From NCBI RefSeq assembly GCF_024298965.1, contig NZ_CP085193.1, positions 11,470,001 to 11,534,000 on the forward strand: DNA of 64,000 bases. The letters run 5' to 3'. Shown here in pieces: positions 60,801-64,000 of the stretch. The translations under genes were made by a program, and so were the position numbers. The notes under the pieces were generated by a model. It did not search any database, had not been told where the DNA came from, and saw only the letters and a list, made by a program, of their open reading frames with translations. Numbering within the stretch: the first letter of the stretch is position 1; every line of letters starts with the position of its first letter. The stretch is from Streptomyces rapamycinicus NRRL 5491 (GTDB taxonomy: Bacteria; Actinomycetota; Actinomycetes; Streptomycetales; Streptomycetaceae).

Positions 60801-63800
60801 GCCTTGAGCACCGCCAGCAGGACGACGACGAGCTCGGCCGAGCGGGGCAGGGCGAGCGCCACCAGCCGCTCGGGACCGGCACCCCGGTCGATGAGCAGCC
60901 GCGCCAGCCGGTTGGCGCGCCGGTTCACCTCGTCGTAGGAGAGGCTGGTGTCCCCGCAGGTCACGGCGGTGGCCGCGGGCCGCCGCGCCACCTGGGCGGC
61001 GAAGAGGCCGGGCAGGGTGGCCTCGACCGCGGGCCGCTCCGGCCCGTTCCAGGCGTCGAGCATCGCATGCCACTCGGCGTCGGCCAGCATCCGCAGCTCG
61101 ATCAGGGTGGCGCCCGGATCGGCCACCATGGCGGTCAGCAGCCGGTGCAGATGCCCGGCCATCCGCTCGATCGTGGCCGGGTCGAACAGATCGGAGTTGA
61201 ACTCGACGGTCAGCCCCAGCGAGCCGTCGTCGCGGGGCAGGAACTCCAGCACCAGGTCGAACCGCGCGGCCGGGCGCGGCAGGGAGTGCTCGGTGATCCG
61301 CACACCTCCCGCCTCCTGGCCGGGCACCATGGCGCTCTGCTGGACGACCAGCGCCTGCACCAGCGGATTGCGGCTGGGGTCGCGGCGCGGGGCCAGCTCC
61401 TCGACGACGCGCTCGAACGGCAGCCGGTCATGGCTGAAGGCGTCCAGCACCGTCTCGCGCATCGCGTCCAGGAACCGCTCGACGGTGCTGTCCCCGTCCA
61501 CATCGGCGCGCAGCACGAGGGTGTTGACGAAGAATCCGGCGACCGACTCCAGCTCCTTGCGGTGGCGCCCGGCGGTGACGGTGCCGAAGGCGATGTCCCG
61601 CTGGCCCGAGTAGCGGGAGAACAGCACCGCGACGGCGGCCGCGAGCAGGGTGAACCGCGTGGTGTCCCGCTCCCTGCCGAGCCGGGCCAGCTCCGCCACC
61701 AGCTCGGCGGGCAGCTCACGGCGGTGCACCGCGCCCGCCGTGGTGCGCACCGGCGGGCGCGGGCGGTCGGTGGGCAGCTCCAGCGTCCGCATCCCGGCCA
61801 GCCGGCCCCGCCAGTACTCCAGATCGGCGTCCGCACCGGCGGTGGCGGGACGGCTCCGCTCCCACACCGCGAAGTCCGGGTACTGGAGGGCGGGTTCGGG
61901 GAGATCGGCGTCGGTGCCGGACACCTCGGCGGCGTAGAGCGCGGCCAGTTCGCGCACCAGCAGCCCCACCGACCAGCCGTCGGTGACGATGTGGTGCTGC
62001 GCCAGCAGCAGGATGTGCTCGTCGTCTGCGAGCCGGATCAGCAGCGCCCTGGTCAGCGGGCCCTGTCTCAGGTCGTAGGGGCGGTTCAGCTCGGCGGTTA
62101 GCGTGGCGTCGAGCGCCTCGGCGCGCCGCCGCGCCGGATGCCCGCCGAGGTCGAGCCGCTCGAGCGGTACGTTCCCGTGCGCGGCCACCCGCTGCACTCC
62201 GTGCCCGTCCACGGTGGCGAAGGTGGTGCGCAGGGCGTCATGGCGGGCGGTGAGCCGGTCCAGCGCCCGGCGCAGCGCGGCCGCGTCCAGCGGTCCGTCG
62301 AGCCGTAGTCCGGCCCCGGTGTTGTACTCGGTTCCGCCGGAGGTCAGATCGTCCAGGAACCACAGCCGCCGCTGGGCGGAGGACAGCGGCAGCGGACGGT
62401 CGCGCGGCGCGGGCGGGATCGGCGCCTCGGGCGTCTCGGCCGCCGTGGCGGGCAGCCTGCCGGCCAGCCGCGCCACCGTCCTGGCGTCGAGCAGATCGCG
62501 CAGCGAGAGCTCCACGCCCAGCTCGGCGCGGATCCGGGTCAGCAGCCGCACTCCGAGGACGGAGTCGCCGCCCAGGCCCAGGAAGTCGTCCTCCACGCCC
62601 ACGGTGTCCACCGGCAGCACCTCGGACCAGATGCGGGCCAGGGTCCCCTCGGCGGGGGTGCGCGGGGCGATGTGGCGCGAGTCGCCGTCCGGTGCGGAGC
62701 GCGGGGCGGGCAGCGCCTCCCGGTCGATCTTGCGGTGCGGGGTGAGGGGGAACGCGTCCAGTACGACGTAGGCGGACGGCACCATATGCGCCGGCAGCAC
62801 CCGGGCCACCGCGGCGCGCACCTCCGCGGCCTTCGGCGGGGCCCCGCCGCCGGGCGGCACCAGATAGGCGACCAGCCGCTTCTGACCGGGCTCGTTTTCC
62901 CGCACCGTGACCACGGCGGATCCCACCCGGGGGTGGCGGGCCAACGCCGCCTCCACCTCGCCCAGTTCGATGCGGAAGCCGCGTATCTTCACCTGGTGGT
63001 CGGCCCGGCCGAGGAATTCCAGTTCGCCGTCGGCGTTCCAGCGGACCAGGTCACCGGTGCGGTACATCCGCGAGCCGGGCGGGCCGAACGGGCAGGCGGT
63101 GAACCGCTCGGCGGTCAGCCCCGGCCGGTCGAGATAGCCGCGGGCCAGCCCCGCGCCGCCGATGCACAGCTCTCCGGTCACCCCGACCGGCACCTGCCGC
63201 GCCGCCTCGTCCAGTACGAAGACCCGGGTGTTGGGCAGCGGACGGCCGATCGGCGGGGCGCCGGTCCCCGCCGCCAGGGCGTCCGTCCAGGAGGCCACGA
63301 CCGTGGCCTCGGTCGGGCCGTAGGAGTTCACCATCCGCCGCCCGGGCGCCCACAGGTCCACCAGATCGGCGGGGCACGCCTCCGCGCCCACGATCAGCGT
63401 GCGGAAGTCGGGCAGCCCGTCGTGGAGCTGCTCCGGGGGCACGGTCGCGAGCGCCGCCGGGGGGATCAGGGCATGGGTCACCCGCCTCTCCCGCAGCACC
63501 GACGCCAGTTCGGCGCCCAGCAGCGGCCCTTCCGGGGGCACCACCAGGGCCGCCCCGGCGAGCAGGGAGGAGCACAGCTCCAGGACGGAGGCGTCGAAGC
63601 TGGGCGAGGAGAACTGCAGCACCCGGTCGCCGGGCCGGACCCGGTAGTGGGCCGCCGTCGCGGCCGAGAAGTTGCCCAGACCGGCATGTGGCACCAGCAC
63701 GCCCTTGGGCACGCCCGTGGAGCCGGAGGTGTAGATGACATACGCGGGATGCTCGGGGCACAGCGGGCCGAGCAGCTCCCCGCGGCCGGGCGCGTGGTCC

Positions 63801-64000
63801 GGGCCCGCCCCGGCCCCCACCTCACGGATCCACGCCGGGTCGTCCAGCACGGCCACCGGCCGGGCGTCGGCCAGCATCATGGCCCGGCGCTCCCGGGGGT
63901 GCGCGGGGTCGATCGGGAGGTACGCGCCCCCCGCCTTCGCCACCGCCAGCTCGGCCACCACCAGTTCCGCCGAGCGGGGCAGCACCAGCGCCACCACCCG
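45590..64000 (-). CDS. Nonribosomal peptide synthetase A (5' end outside window), five modules visible
   Basis: Assembly-line enzyme with 6136 residues in the window; the frame is open to the right edge, inside an adenylation domain. Visible order: A(partial)-T, C-A-T-E, C-A-T-E, C-A-T-E, C-A-T. All carriers keep LGGDS and all condensation domains keep HHxxxDG. Condensation types fit: L-accepting in module 2, D-accepting in modules 3, 4 and 5, each after an epimerase. The C-terminus after the last carrier is an acidic helix ([15 protein letters not shown]) suited to dock on the basic N-terminus of NRPS B. The stop is 11 nt before the NRPS B ATG, so the two are co-translated. More modules may lie upstream, so the module numbers used here are relative. 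Confidence 0.97.
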   Translation of the reverse strand, partial: RVVALVLPRSAELVVAELAVAKAGGAYLPIDPAHPRERRAMMLADARPVAVLDDPAWIREVGAGAGPDHAPGRGELLGPLCPEHPAYVIYTSGSTGVPKGVLVPHAGLGNFSAATAAHYRVRPGDRVLQFSSPSFDASVLELCSSLLAGAALVVPPEGPLLGAELASVLRERRVTHALIPPAALATVPPEQLHDGLPDFRTLIVGAEACPADLVDLWAPGRRMVNSYGPTEATVVASWTDALAAGTGAPPIGRPLPNTRVFVLDEAARQVPVGVTGELCIGGAGLARGYLDRPGLTAERFTACPFGPPGSRMYRTGDLVRWNADGELEFLGRADHQVKIRGFRIELGEVEAALARHPRVGSAVVTVRENEPGQKRLVAYLVPPGGGAPPKAAEVRAAVARVLPAHMVPSAYVVLDAFPLTPHRKIDREALPAPRSAPDGDSRHIAPRTPAEGTLARIWSEVLPVDTVGVEDDFLGLGGDSVLGVRLLTRIRAELGVELSLRDLLDARTVARLAGRLPATAAETPEAPIPPAPRDRPLPLSSAQRRLWFLDDLTSGGTEYNTGAGLRLDGPLDAAALRRALDRLTARHDALRTTFATVDGHGVQRVAAHGNVPLERLDLGGHPARRRAEALDATLTAELNRPYDLRQGPLTRALLIRLADDEHILLLAQHHIVTDGWSVGLLVRELAALYAAEVSGTDADLPEPALQYPDFAVWERSRPATAGADADLEYWRGRLAGMRTLELPTDRPRPPVRTTAGAVHRRELPAELVAELARLGRERDTTRFTLLAAAVAVLFSRYSGQRDIAFGTVTAGRHRKELESVAGFFVNTLVLRADVDGDSTVERFLDAMRETVLDAFSHDRLPFERVVEELAPRRDPSRNPLVQALVVQQSAMVPGQEAGGVRITEHSLPRPAARFDLVLEFLPRDDGSLGLTVEFNSDLFDPATIERMAGHLHRLLTAMVADPGATLIELRMLADAEWHAMLDAWNGPERPAVEATLPGLFAAQVARRPAATAVTCGDTSLSYDEVNRRANRLARLLIDRGAGPERLVALALPRSAELVVVLLAVLKAGAGYLPVDPGYPAERIAFMLADAAPSTVLTTTGAAGCLPADAAPLLLDDPEVRARLGGLADGDITDAERLRPLFPAHPAYVIYTSGSTGRPKGVVVTHHAVAGLAAWAEAELGRERLTDVVASTSLNFDVSVFEILCPLLAGGSVEVVRDLLALTDPEGRPRATGLLSGVPSVFSRLLGGDRPADWARTVVLAGEALPAQTVRDIREAMPSCRIANLYGPTEATVYATGWFCDGRAPAQAPPIGRPVAGTRAYVLDPTLRLVPPGVTGELYLGGQGLARGYLRRPGLTAHRFLADPLGPPGSRMYRTGDLVRWNGEGQLEYVGRADDQVKIRGFRIELGEVETALLRHPDIAEAAAVARETHGRQRLIAYVVAAASAGPDPAGLRRFLRRSLPDYMVPASVVVLERMPLNPNGKLDRGRLPEPDWAEAAAPGYVAPRTATERALATVWARILRVDRVGMEDNFFSLGGDSILSIQLVSQARQAGLAVTSRDVYRHQTIAALALHLDTTTAPAEPVSGGDDTATGELPLTPIQHWLFTADPERAGHFNQTISLVLPEDVDEDALRHALDALVDHHDALRSRFGRRGGGWYQWIEDAAAVRVPLENTGAAHLGRFDLAEGPLMRAVLDRDAGPRPVLHLTIHHAVVDGVSWRVVLEDLDSAYRRAARGEGAGLPPKSSPLRRWALRLNTHAGEGGFADEEAYWTGLAGACDPSLPTDLHGSDGVHEAENTYASARSVTVRLGPEETAALLQTLPEVYRTQVNDVLLSALARVLRRWTGRARVPVDVEGHGREELFADLDLSRTVGWFTTRFPVALDLPDGGWGEVLKSVKEQMRAVPRRGLGYGVRRHLLDGAGLPDGPTAGISFNYLGRFGAPGGADGLFRGLHRELALDADPTSPRPHPLEVVGRVEGDDLEFTWFYSANLHREETVARLAGEFREALCEIARHGGAPGAGGRTPSDFPLAALDQAAVDRLAGNGGTVEDIYPLTPTQAGMLFHALAQDDRRAYFQQLTFVLGGVPEPAALAAAWQQVADRTQVLRARAVWEGVPEPVQVVERGVRIPVALLDWRHLSGPDERREELRRFLAEDRERGLDLAAAPLTRLALARLSETEVQVVWTFHHLILDGWSLFQVLSDVFHCHARARDGASGAAMAAGLPGRRPFGDYVAWLRERDGALAEEHWRTRLGDLTEPTPLPYDREPTETHHAESTEDLRVTLPAATTQRLQALARDEGLTLNTVVQGAWALLLARQSGREDVVFGTTVSGRPPELPGVETMNGLFITTVPARLTVPAGSTLLSWLSAVQSGQTEDRRFDFVPLTRLRSWTGLPERVNLFDSIVVFENYPIGGDLAAAHGLALRELNGVETTNYPLSLVVYPGAELALRLGYDPALFDEATARRMAEYLTVLLTAMADTPDRAPAHLPTLTATRRHQVLREWNDTAVPLPESTVAGLFAERVRCAPDAVALDGEAGPVSYRELDSRANRLAHRLIGHGVGPERPVAVLMDRSVELVVALLAVVKAGGVYVPLDTRAPGDRLRSVLAEAGAEVLLTDRAWERTAAGTSDAARTLLVVSGPGDGGGDSPSGPPSVALSPDNALYLMFTSGSTGRPKGIAVRHRDVAALVADRAFADHDRVLVHSPQAFDASTYELWVPLLRGGRAVLAPAGDVDADTVRRAVAEYGVSCLWLTAGLFRLLAQEAPECLRGAREVWTGGEAVPPGAVRRVLAACPELTVTDGYGPTETTTFATRRPFRAGEELPRSLPIGRPLDNTRTYVLDGALQPQPPGIPGELYIAGAGVARGYHGRPGATAERYVADPFGPSGSRMYRTGDIVAWTDHGELRFVGRADDQLKVRGFRIEPGEIEAALTRHEAVAEAVVALSRVGDRTLLTGYAVPVGGAEVPDAGELRSFLGGLLPDYMVPSAFVTLDALPLTRNGKVDRRRLPAPDPAAAGTAGYVAPRTDTERALAEIWGTLLGRERIGAEDNFFHLGGDSILSIQVASRARQAGLAFTPRELFRHPTIASLAAVTTPTATPAADTGPVTGEVPLTPIQHWFFGMRTDRPGHFDQSVVVELQREPDLRALRAALDALLVHHDALRTRFGPGADGGPGQYCPQPDLTAPAPLREHDLSGLDADQCRAAEAAAMAEAQAGFDLARGPLLAARLFHRGDGQRPTLFLTAHHLVVDGVSWRVLLEDLNTAYRQLLTDNRADLGPRTTSVRDWSRKLTEHTAAGGFDAELPHWRAVTAECAAGLPVDGEGDNTVASMASVTVRLDRERTEALLRQVPEVYRTRVDDVLLAALGRVLGGWTGRRRIAVDLEGHGREEHLLDGVDLSRTVGWFTSLYPVALDVPGGGWGETLKSVKEQLRAVPARGIGYGALRHLSPGSGLLDAAEPGISFNYLGQFDWSAADDDSGLVRTVRDGLGGDAAPDTARAHLMDVVGRVERRCLEITWYYGSGTHTEETVAGLARGMLRALEEIIGHCAGPGAGGRTPSDFPLARLDQAAVDRIAADGRAVEDIYPLTPTQAGMLFHGLMDPASDAYVNQVQLTLTGAGDPRALATAWRQTVDANPILRTHLVWADTPEPLQVVTDRAALRIVHHDWTRRPEEWREAELLRMLAEDRAEGIDLATAPLMRLALIRLSADEVRIVWTFHHVLLDGWSAAQVFDEVCERYAALTSERAPVVPARRPFREYLGWLGEQDTAEAERYWRTALAGFTSPTELPRDRPEPEAHRSASSGSHRVTLDAEESARLRTTAQRGGLTMNTVVQGAWALLLSRYTGADDLCFGTTVSGRPAALPGVESMVGVFINTIPTRVRVAGESGLLDWLRELQSAQSESRLFEFVSLAQLGGWSEVPGGVSLFDSIVVFENYPFDSEAIAAHGLGIRQERDVEPTNYALSVVVAPEERLSICLDYDPDAFDAPTIERLGGCLRNLLVEMATDPERRLDELPLVGEAETRGILDRFSGPVSAAPDAVLPALFEAQAARTPDAVAVLGDGGPLTYRELNERANRLARLLIASGAGPEHFVALALPRTPELVVAVLAVLKSGAAYLPVDPAYPAERIAFMLGDIAPDTVVTTEEVADRIPAGAGGGRILLDGAEFRGRPAQLPARNVGDDERRGPLLPAHPAYAIHTSGSTGTPKGVVVTHESVAALAAWAREEFGARELSHVVASTSLNFDVSVFEILCPLLAGGAIEIVRDLLTLAERTEGRTASLISAVPSALGQVLGKGSVSVTAGTVVLAGEGLAARTVKEVRAAIPGCRVANIYGPTEATVYATAWICDPDDPDRTPPIGAPVAATRAYALDARMRPVPVGVPGELYLAGPGLARGYFGRPGLTAQRFTADPYGPAGGRMYRTGDLVRWDERGQLEYLGRTDEQVKVRGFRIELGEVEAALARHPDVAEAAAAVVDTGGHKRLAGYVVRVPGSPPMDTTAIRAFLATSLPDHMVPSAVVVLDRLPLGSSGKLDRRALPAPVWAARATGHVEPRTETEKALAAIWAEVLGVERIGVEDNYFALGGDSILSIQIVSAARRAGIELTPRHLFVHQTVADLATAAREATATVAGSERGPVVGEVPLTPIQHWLFAQLDATAAHFSQSISAELTAPVDENALRTALSTVLTHHDALRLRFERTDDGTVRQHNAPPDTEPVLDVHDLSAVAPERRDAVARETAGRIRTGFDLVRGPLLRAALFTRGETERPVLLLTAHHLVVDAVSWRIVLEDLDTAYRQIVAGRTPEPGPRTTSFRTWALRLAEHTAAGGFDAERGHWAASPGGVGLPTDGDLPTDGEGPNTAASAEEVNVRLDAEETRLLLQEVPGAYRTRINDVLLCALGRVLARWTGRDTVTVALEGHGREEIFDGVDLSRTVGWFTSMFPVALEAPASWGLGRTLKAVKERLRAVPGNGLGYGALRQLSGVAASGLPATPKISFNYLGQQDWEPPAGGLLHALAGGLEGDMSPEAPRPHLLDVIGRVADRRLELSWSYSRSLHHRATVRRLAEEMAEELRAIVRLCTRPEAGGRTPSDFPLAGLDQETVDRLAGDGRDVADIHPLTPTQSGLVFHALAQRGQGLYVEQATFVLDGVGDSGVLAAAWQHVVDRTPVLRGAVVVHDVPEPLMIVRRTAAVPVEELDWSGLTEDERTAELERLLDRDRARGIDLTATPLLRVTLARLSPGEVRVLWTFHHVLLDGWSVFQVLGDVFAAHAALAAGEQPRLPARRPFADYVAWLARQDRTRAEAHWRQTLEGFTSPTPLPYDRRPTPEIATRSSRWLSHRLGERDTAALQDFARRHRLTLNTIVQGAWALLVSRLSGESDVCFGTTVSGRPAELPGADDITGIFINTLPVRCAVEGTAGAAAWLRELQAEQADARGFGHVPLARLRGWSELPAGVDLFESLVVFENYPINSSAAAEHGLRVRDLNALESTNYALTVVVSPGSELSVELGYDPRLFEESTAGALADRLIHLLGALAAAPDELPLDRIDILPAAERRRLLVDWNDTAREVPRATWAELVEAVADRRPDATAVDSPGLRLTYAELDGRANRLAHHLIGRGVGPGRIVALVLPRSVESVVARLAVAKAGGAYLPIDPGYPAERVELMLKDSAPHLVIERAAEAEAPDGPAHRPTDGDRLSAVHPDDPAYVIYTSGSTGTPKGVVVTHRGIAGFAAAEAEHFQVRPGDRVLRFSSPGFDASVLELCMALPSGATLVVPEPGPLLGGHLADVLRRQRITHTLIPPAALATLPPGTERELPDLRTLIVGGDACGADLAARWAPHHRMINAYGPTETTVVATWSEPLAPDGAPPLIGRPIPNTRVQLLDARLRPVPVGAVGELWVSGPSLARGYLGRAGLTAARFVADPFGPPGSRMYRTGDLARYDAEGRLHHLGRGDHQLKLHGHRIEAGEVETALCGHPAVAEAVVTVREDEPGVRRLVAHLVLAPGAGAPADAELRTHLGRTLPGPMVPSAFAVLDRLPLNQNGKTDRAALPAPGPATTAAAPAAHIAPRTPTEEVIAEIWSEVLEVSPVGAEDEFFALGGDSVRSLLIASRAKEAFAVDLTPRDILTARTVSALADLVEEHILRELEDAASGGSDHDDR
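48802..53370 (-). other. NRPS module 4 (C-A-T-E)
   Basis: D-accepting condensation domain (HHVLLDGWS). The code reads DVFSVAIVY, one change from module 2; I do not recognise the substrate with confidence. The carrier is [11 protein letters not shown]. The epimerase has [11 protein letters not shown], with alanine in place of the glycine of HHxxxDG; EGHGREE and FNYLGQQ are intact. Confidence 0.78.
51266..51319 (-). repeat. 54-bp exact direct repeat, copy in module 4
   Basis: Identical to 60371-60424 in module 2. It encodes the substrate-pocket stretch [18 protein letters not shown], which holds three specificity residues. Confidence 0.95.
53371..57943 (-). other. NRPS module 3 (C-A-T-E), Val-like
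   Basis: D-accepting condensation domain (HHLILDGWS). The code DAYWWGGTF equals module 9 and suggests valine or a similar branched residue. Carrier [11 protein letters not shown] and intact epimerase ([26 protein letters not shown]) give the D-form. Confidence 0.8.
57944..62420 (-). other. NRPS module 2 (C-A-T-E)
   Basis: L-accepting condensation domain (HHIVTDGWS), consistent with no epimerase in module 1. The code reads DVFSVALVY; the substrate is unassigned. Carrier [11 protein letters not shown] and epimerase [26 protein letters not shown] are complete, so a D-residue is expected. Confidence 0.8.
60371..60424 (-). repeat. 54-bp exact direct repeat, copy in module 2
   Basis: Identical to 51266-51319 in module 4, 9.1 kb apart; both cover the same adenylation-pocket segment. 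Confidence 0.95.
62421..64000 (-). other. NRPS module 1 (A partial, T) at the window edge
   Basis: The window begins inside the adenylation domain, just before [20 protein letters not shown]. The code DALLIGSVV is of the hydrophobic class and identical to module 10. The carrier [12 protein letters not shown] is not followed by an epimerase, so an L-residue is passed to module 2. Whether a condensation or starter domain precedes it is outside the window. Confidence 0.82.

Overview
The window is very GC-rich actinobacterial DNA, almost certainly from a Streptomyces. The signs are GC-biased third codon positions, GTG and TTG starts, apparently leaderless genes with TAGNNT-type -10 boxes, TetR-controlled exporters and P450s, an SAM methyltransferase of the PF04672 type, and giant NRPS genes with an MbtH partner. 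I see no tRNA, rRNA, insertion sequence, phage gene or CRISPR array.

Left part (1-23.8 kb): a mixed accessory segment. It opens inside an NHLM-type bacteriocin ABC transporter, so a RiPP export locus probably lies to the left. Then come a DHA2 drug exporter divergent from its TetR regulator, a family-39-like membrane glycosyltransferase, a secreted CAP protein, a TetR regulator divergent from a zinc-free MDR oxidoreductase, and an actinobacterial HelD-like RNA polymerase recycling helicase. These are followed by a secreted GH28-fold protein, a small SRPBCC protein, a secreted GH84 N-acetylglucosaminidase, a FAD monooxygenase, a large F5/8C-SUKH fusion protein of unknown role, a TetR regulator divergent from a cytochrome P450 plus [3Fe-4S] ferredoxin (with a perfect 16-bp operator palindrome), and an SAM methyltransferase.

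Right part (23.87-64 kb, minus strand): one NRPS operon. In transcription order it holds NRPS A (5' end outside the window, five modules visible), NRPS B (five modules, 6699 aa), an MFS exporter whose start overlaps the NRPS stop (ATGA), and a 67-aa MbtH protein. A strong GC hairpin closes it at 23871-23898. The visible assembly line is A*-T / C-A-T-E / C-A-T-E / C-A-T-E / C-A-T || C-A-T-E / C-A-T / C-A-T-E / C-A-T / C-A-T-E. Every condensation domain after an epimerase is of the D-accepting type and every other one is of the L-accepting type, so A feeds B in a collinear order. The last domain is an epimerase and there is no thioesterase. The peptide must be released by a separate enzyme, or passed to another NRPS not seen here.

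Specificity residues read by eye give five classes: a hydrophobic type (modules 1, 5, 10), an unassigned DVFSVA type (2, 4), Val-like (3, 9), basic Lys/Arg/Orn-like (6, 8) and Thr-like (7). The predicted product is a D-rich cationic peptide of at least ten residues ending in a D-residue. I cannot name it. The P450, ferredoxin and methyltransferase next to the operon might tailor the peptide, but they lie beyond the terminator or on the other strand, so this is only a possibility.
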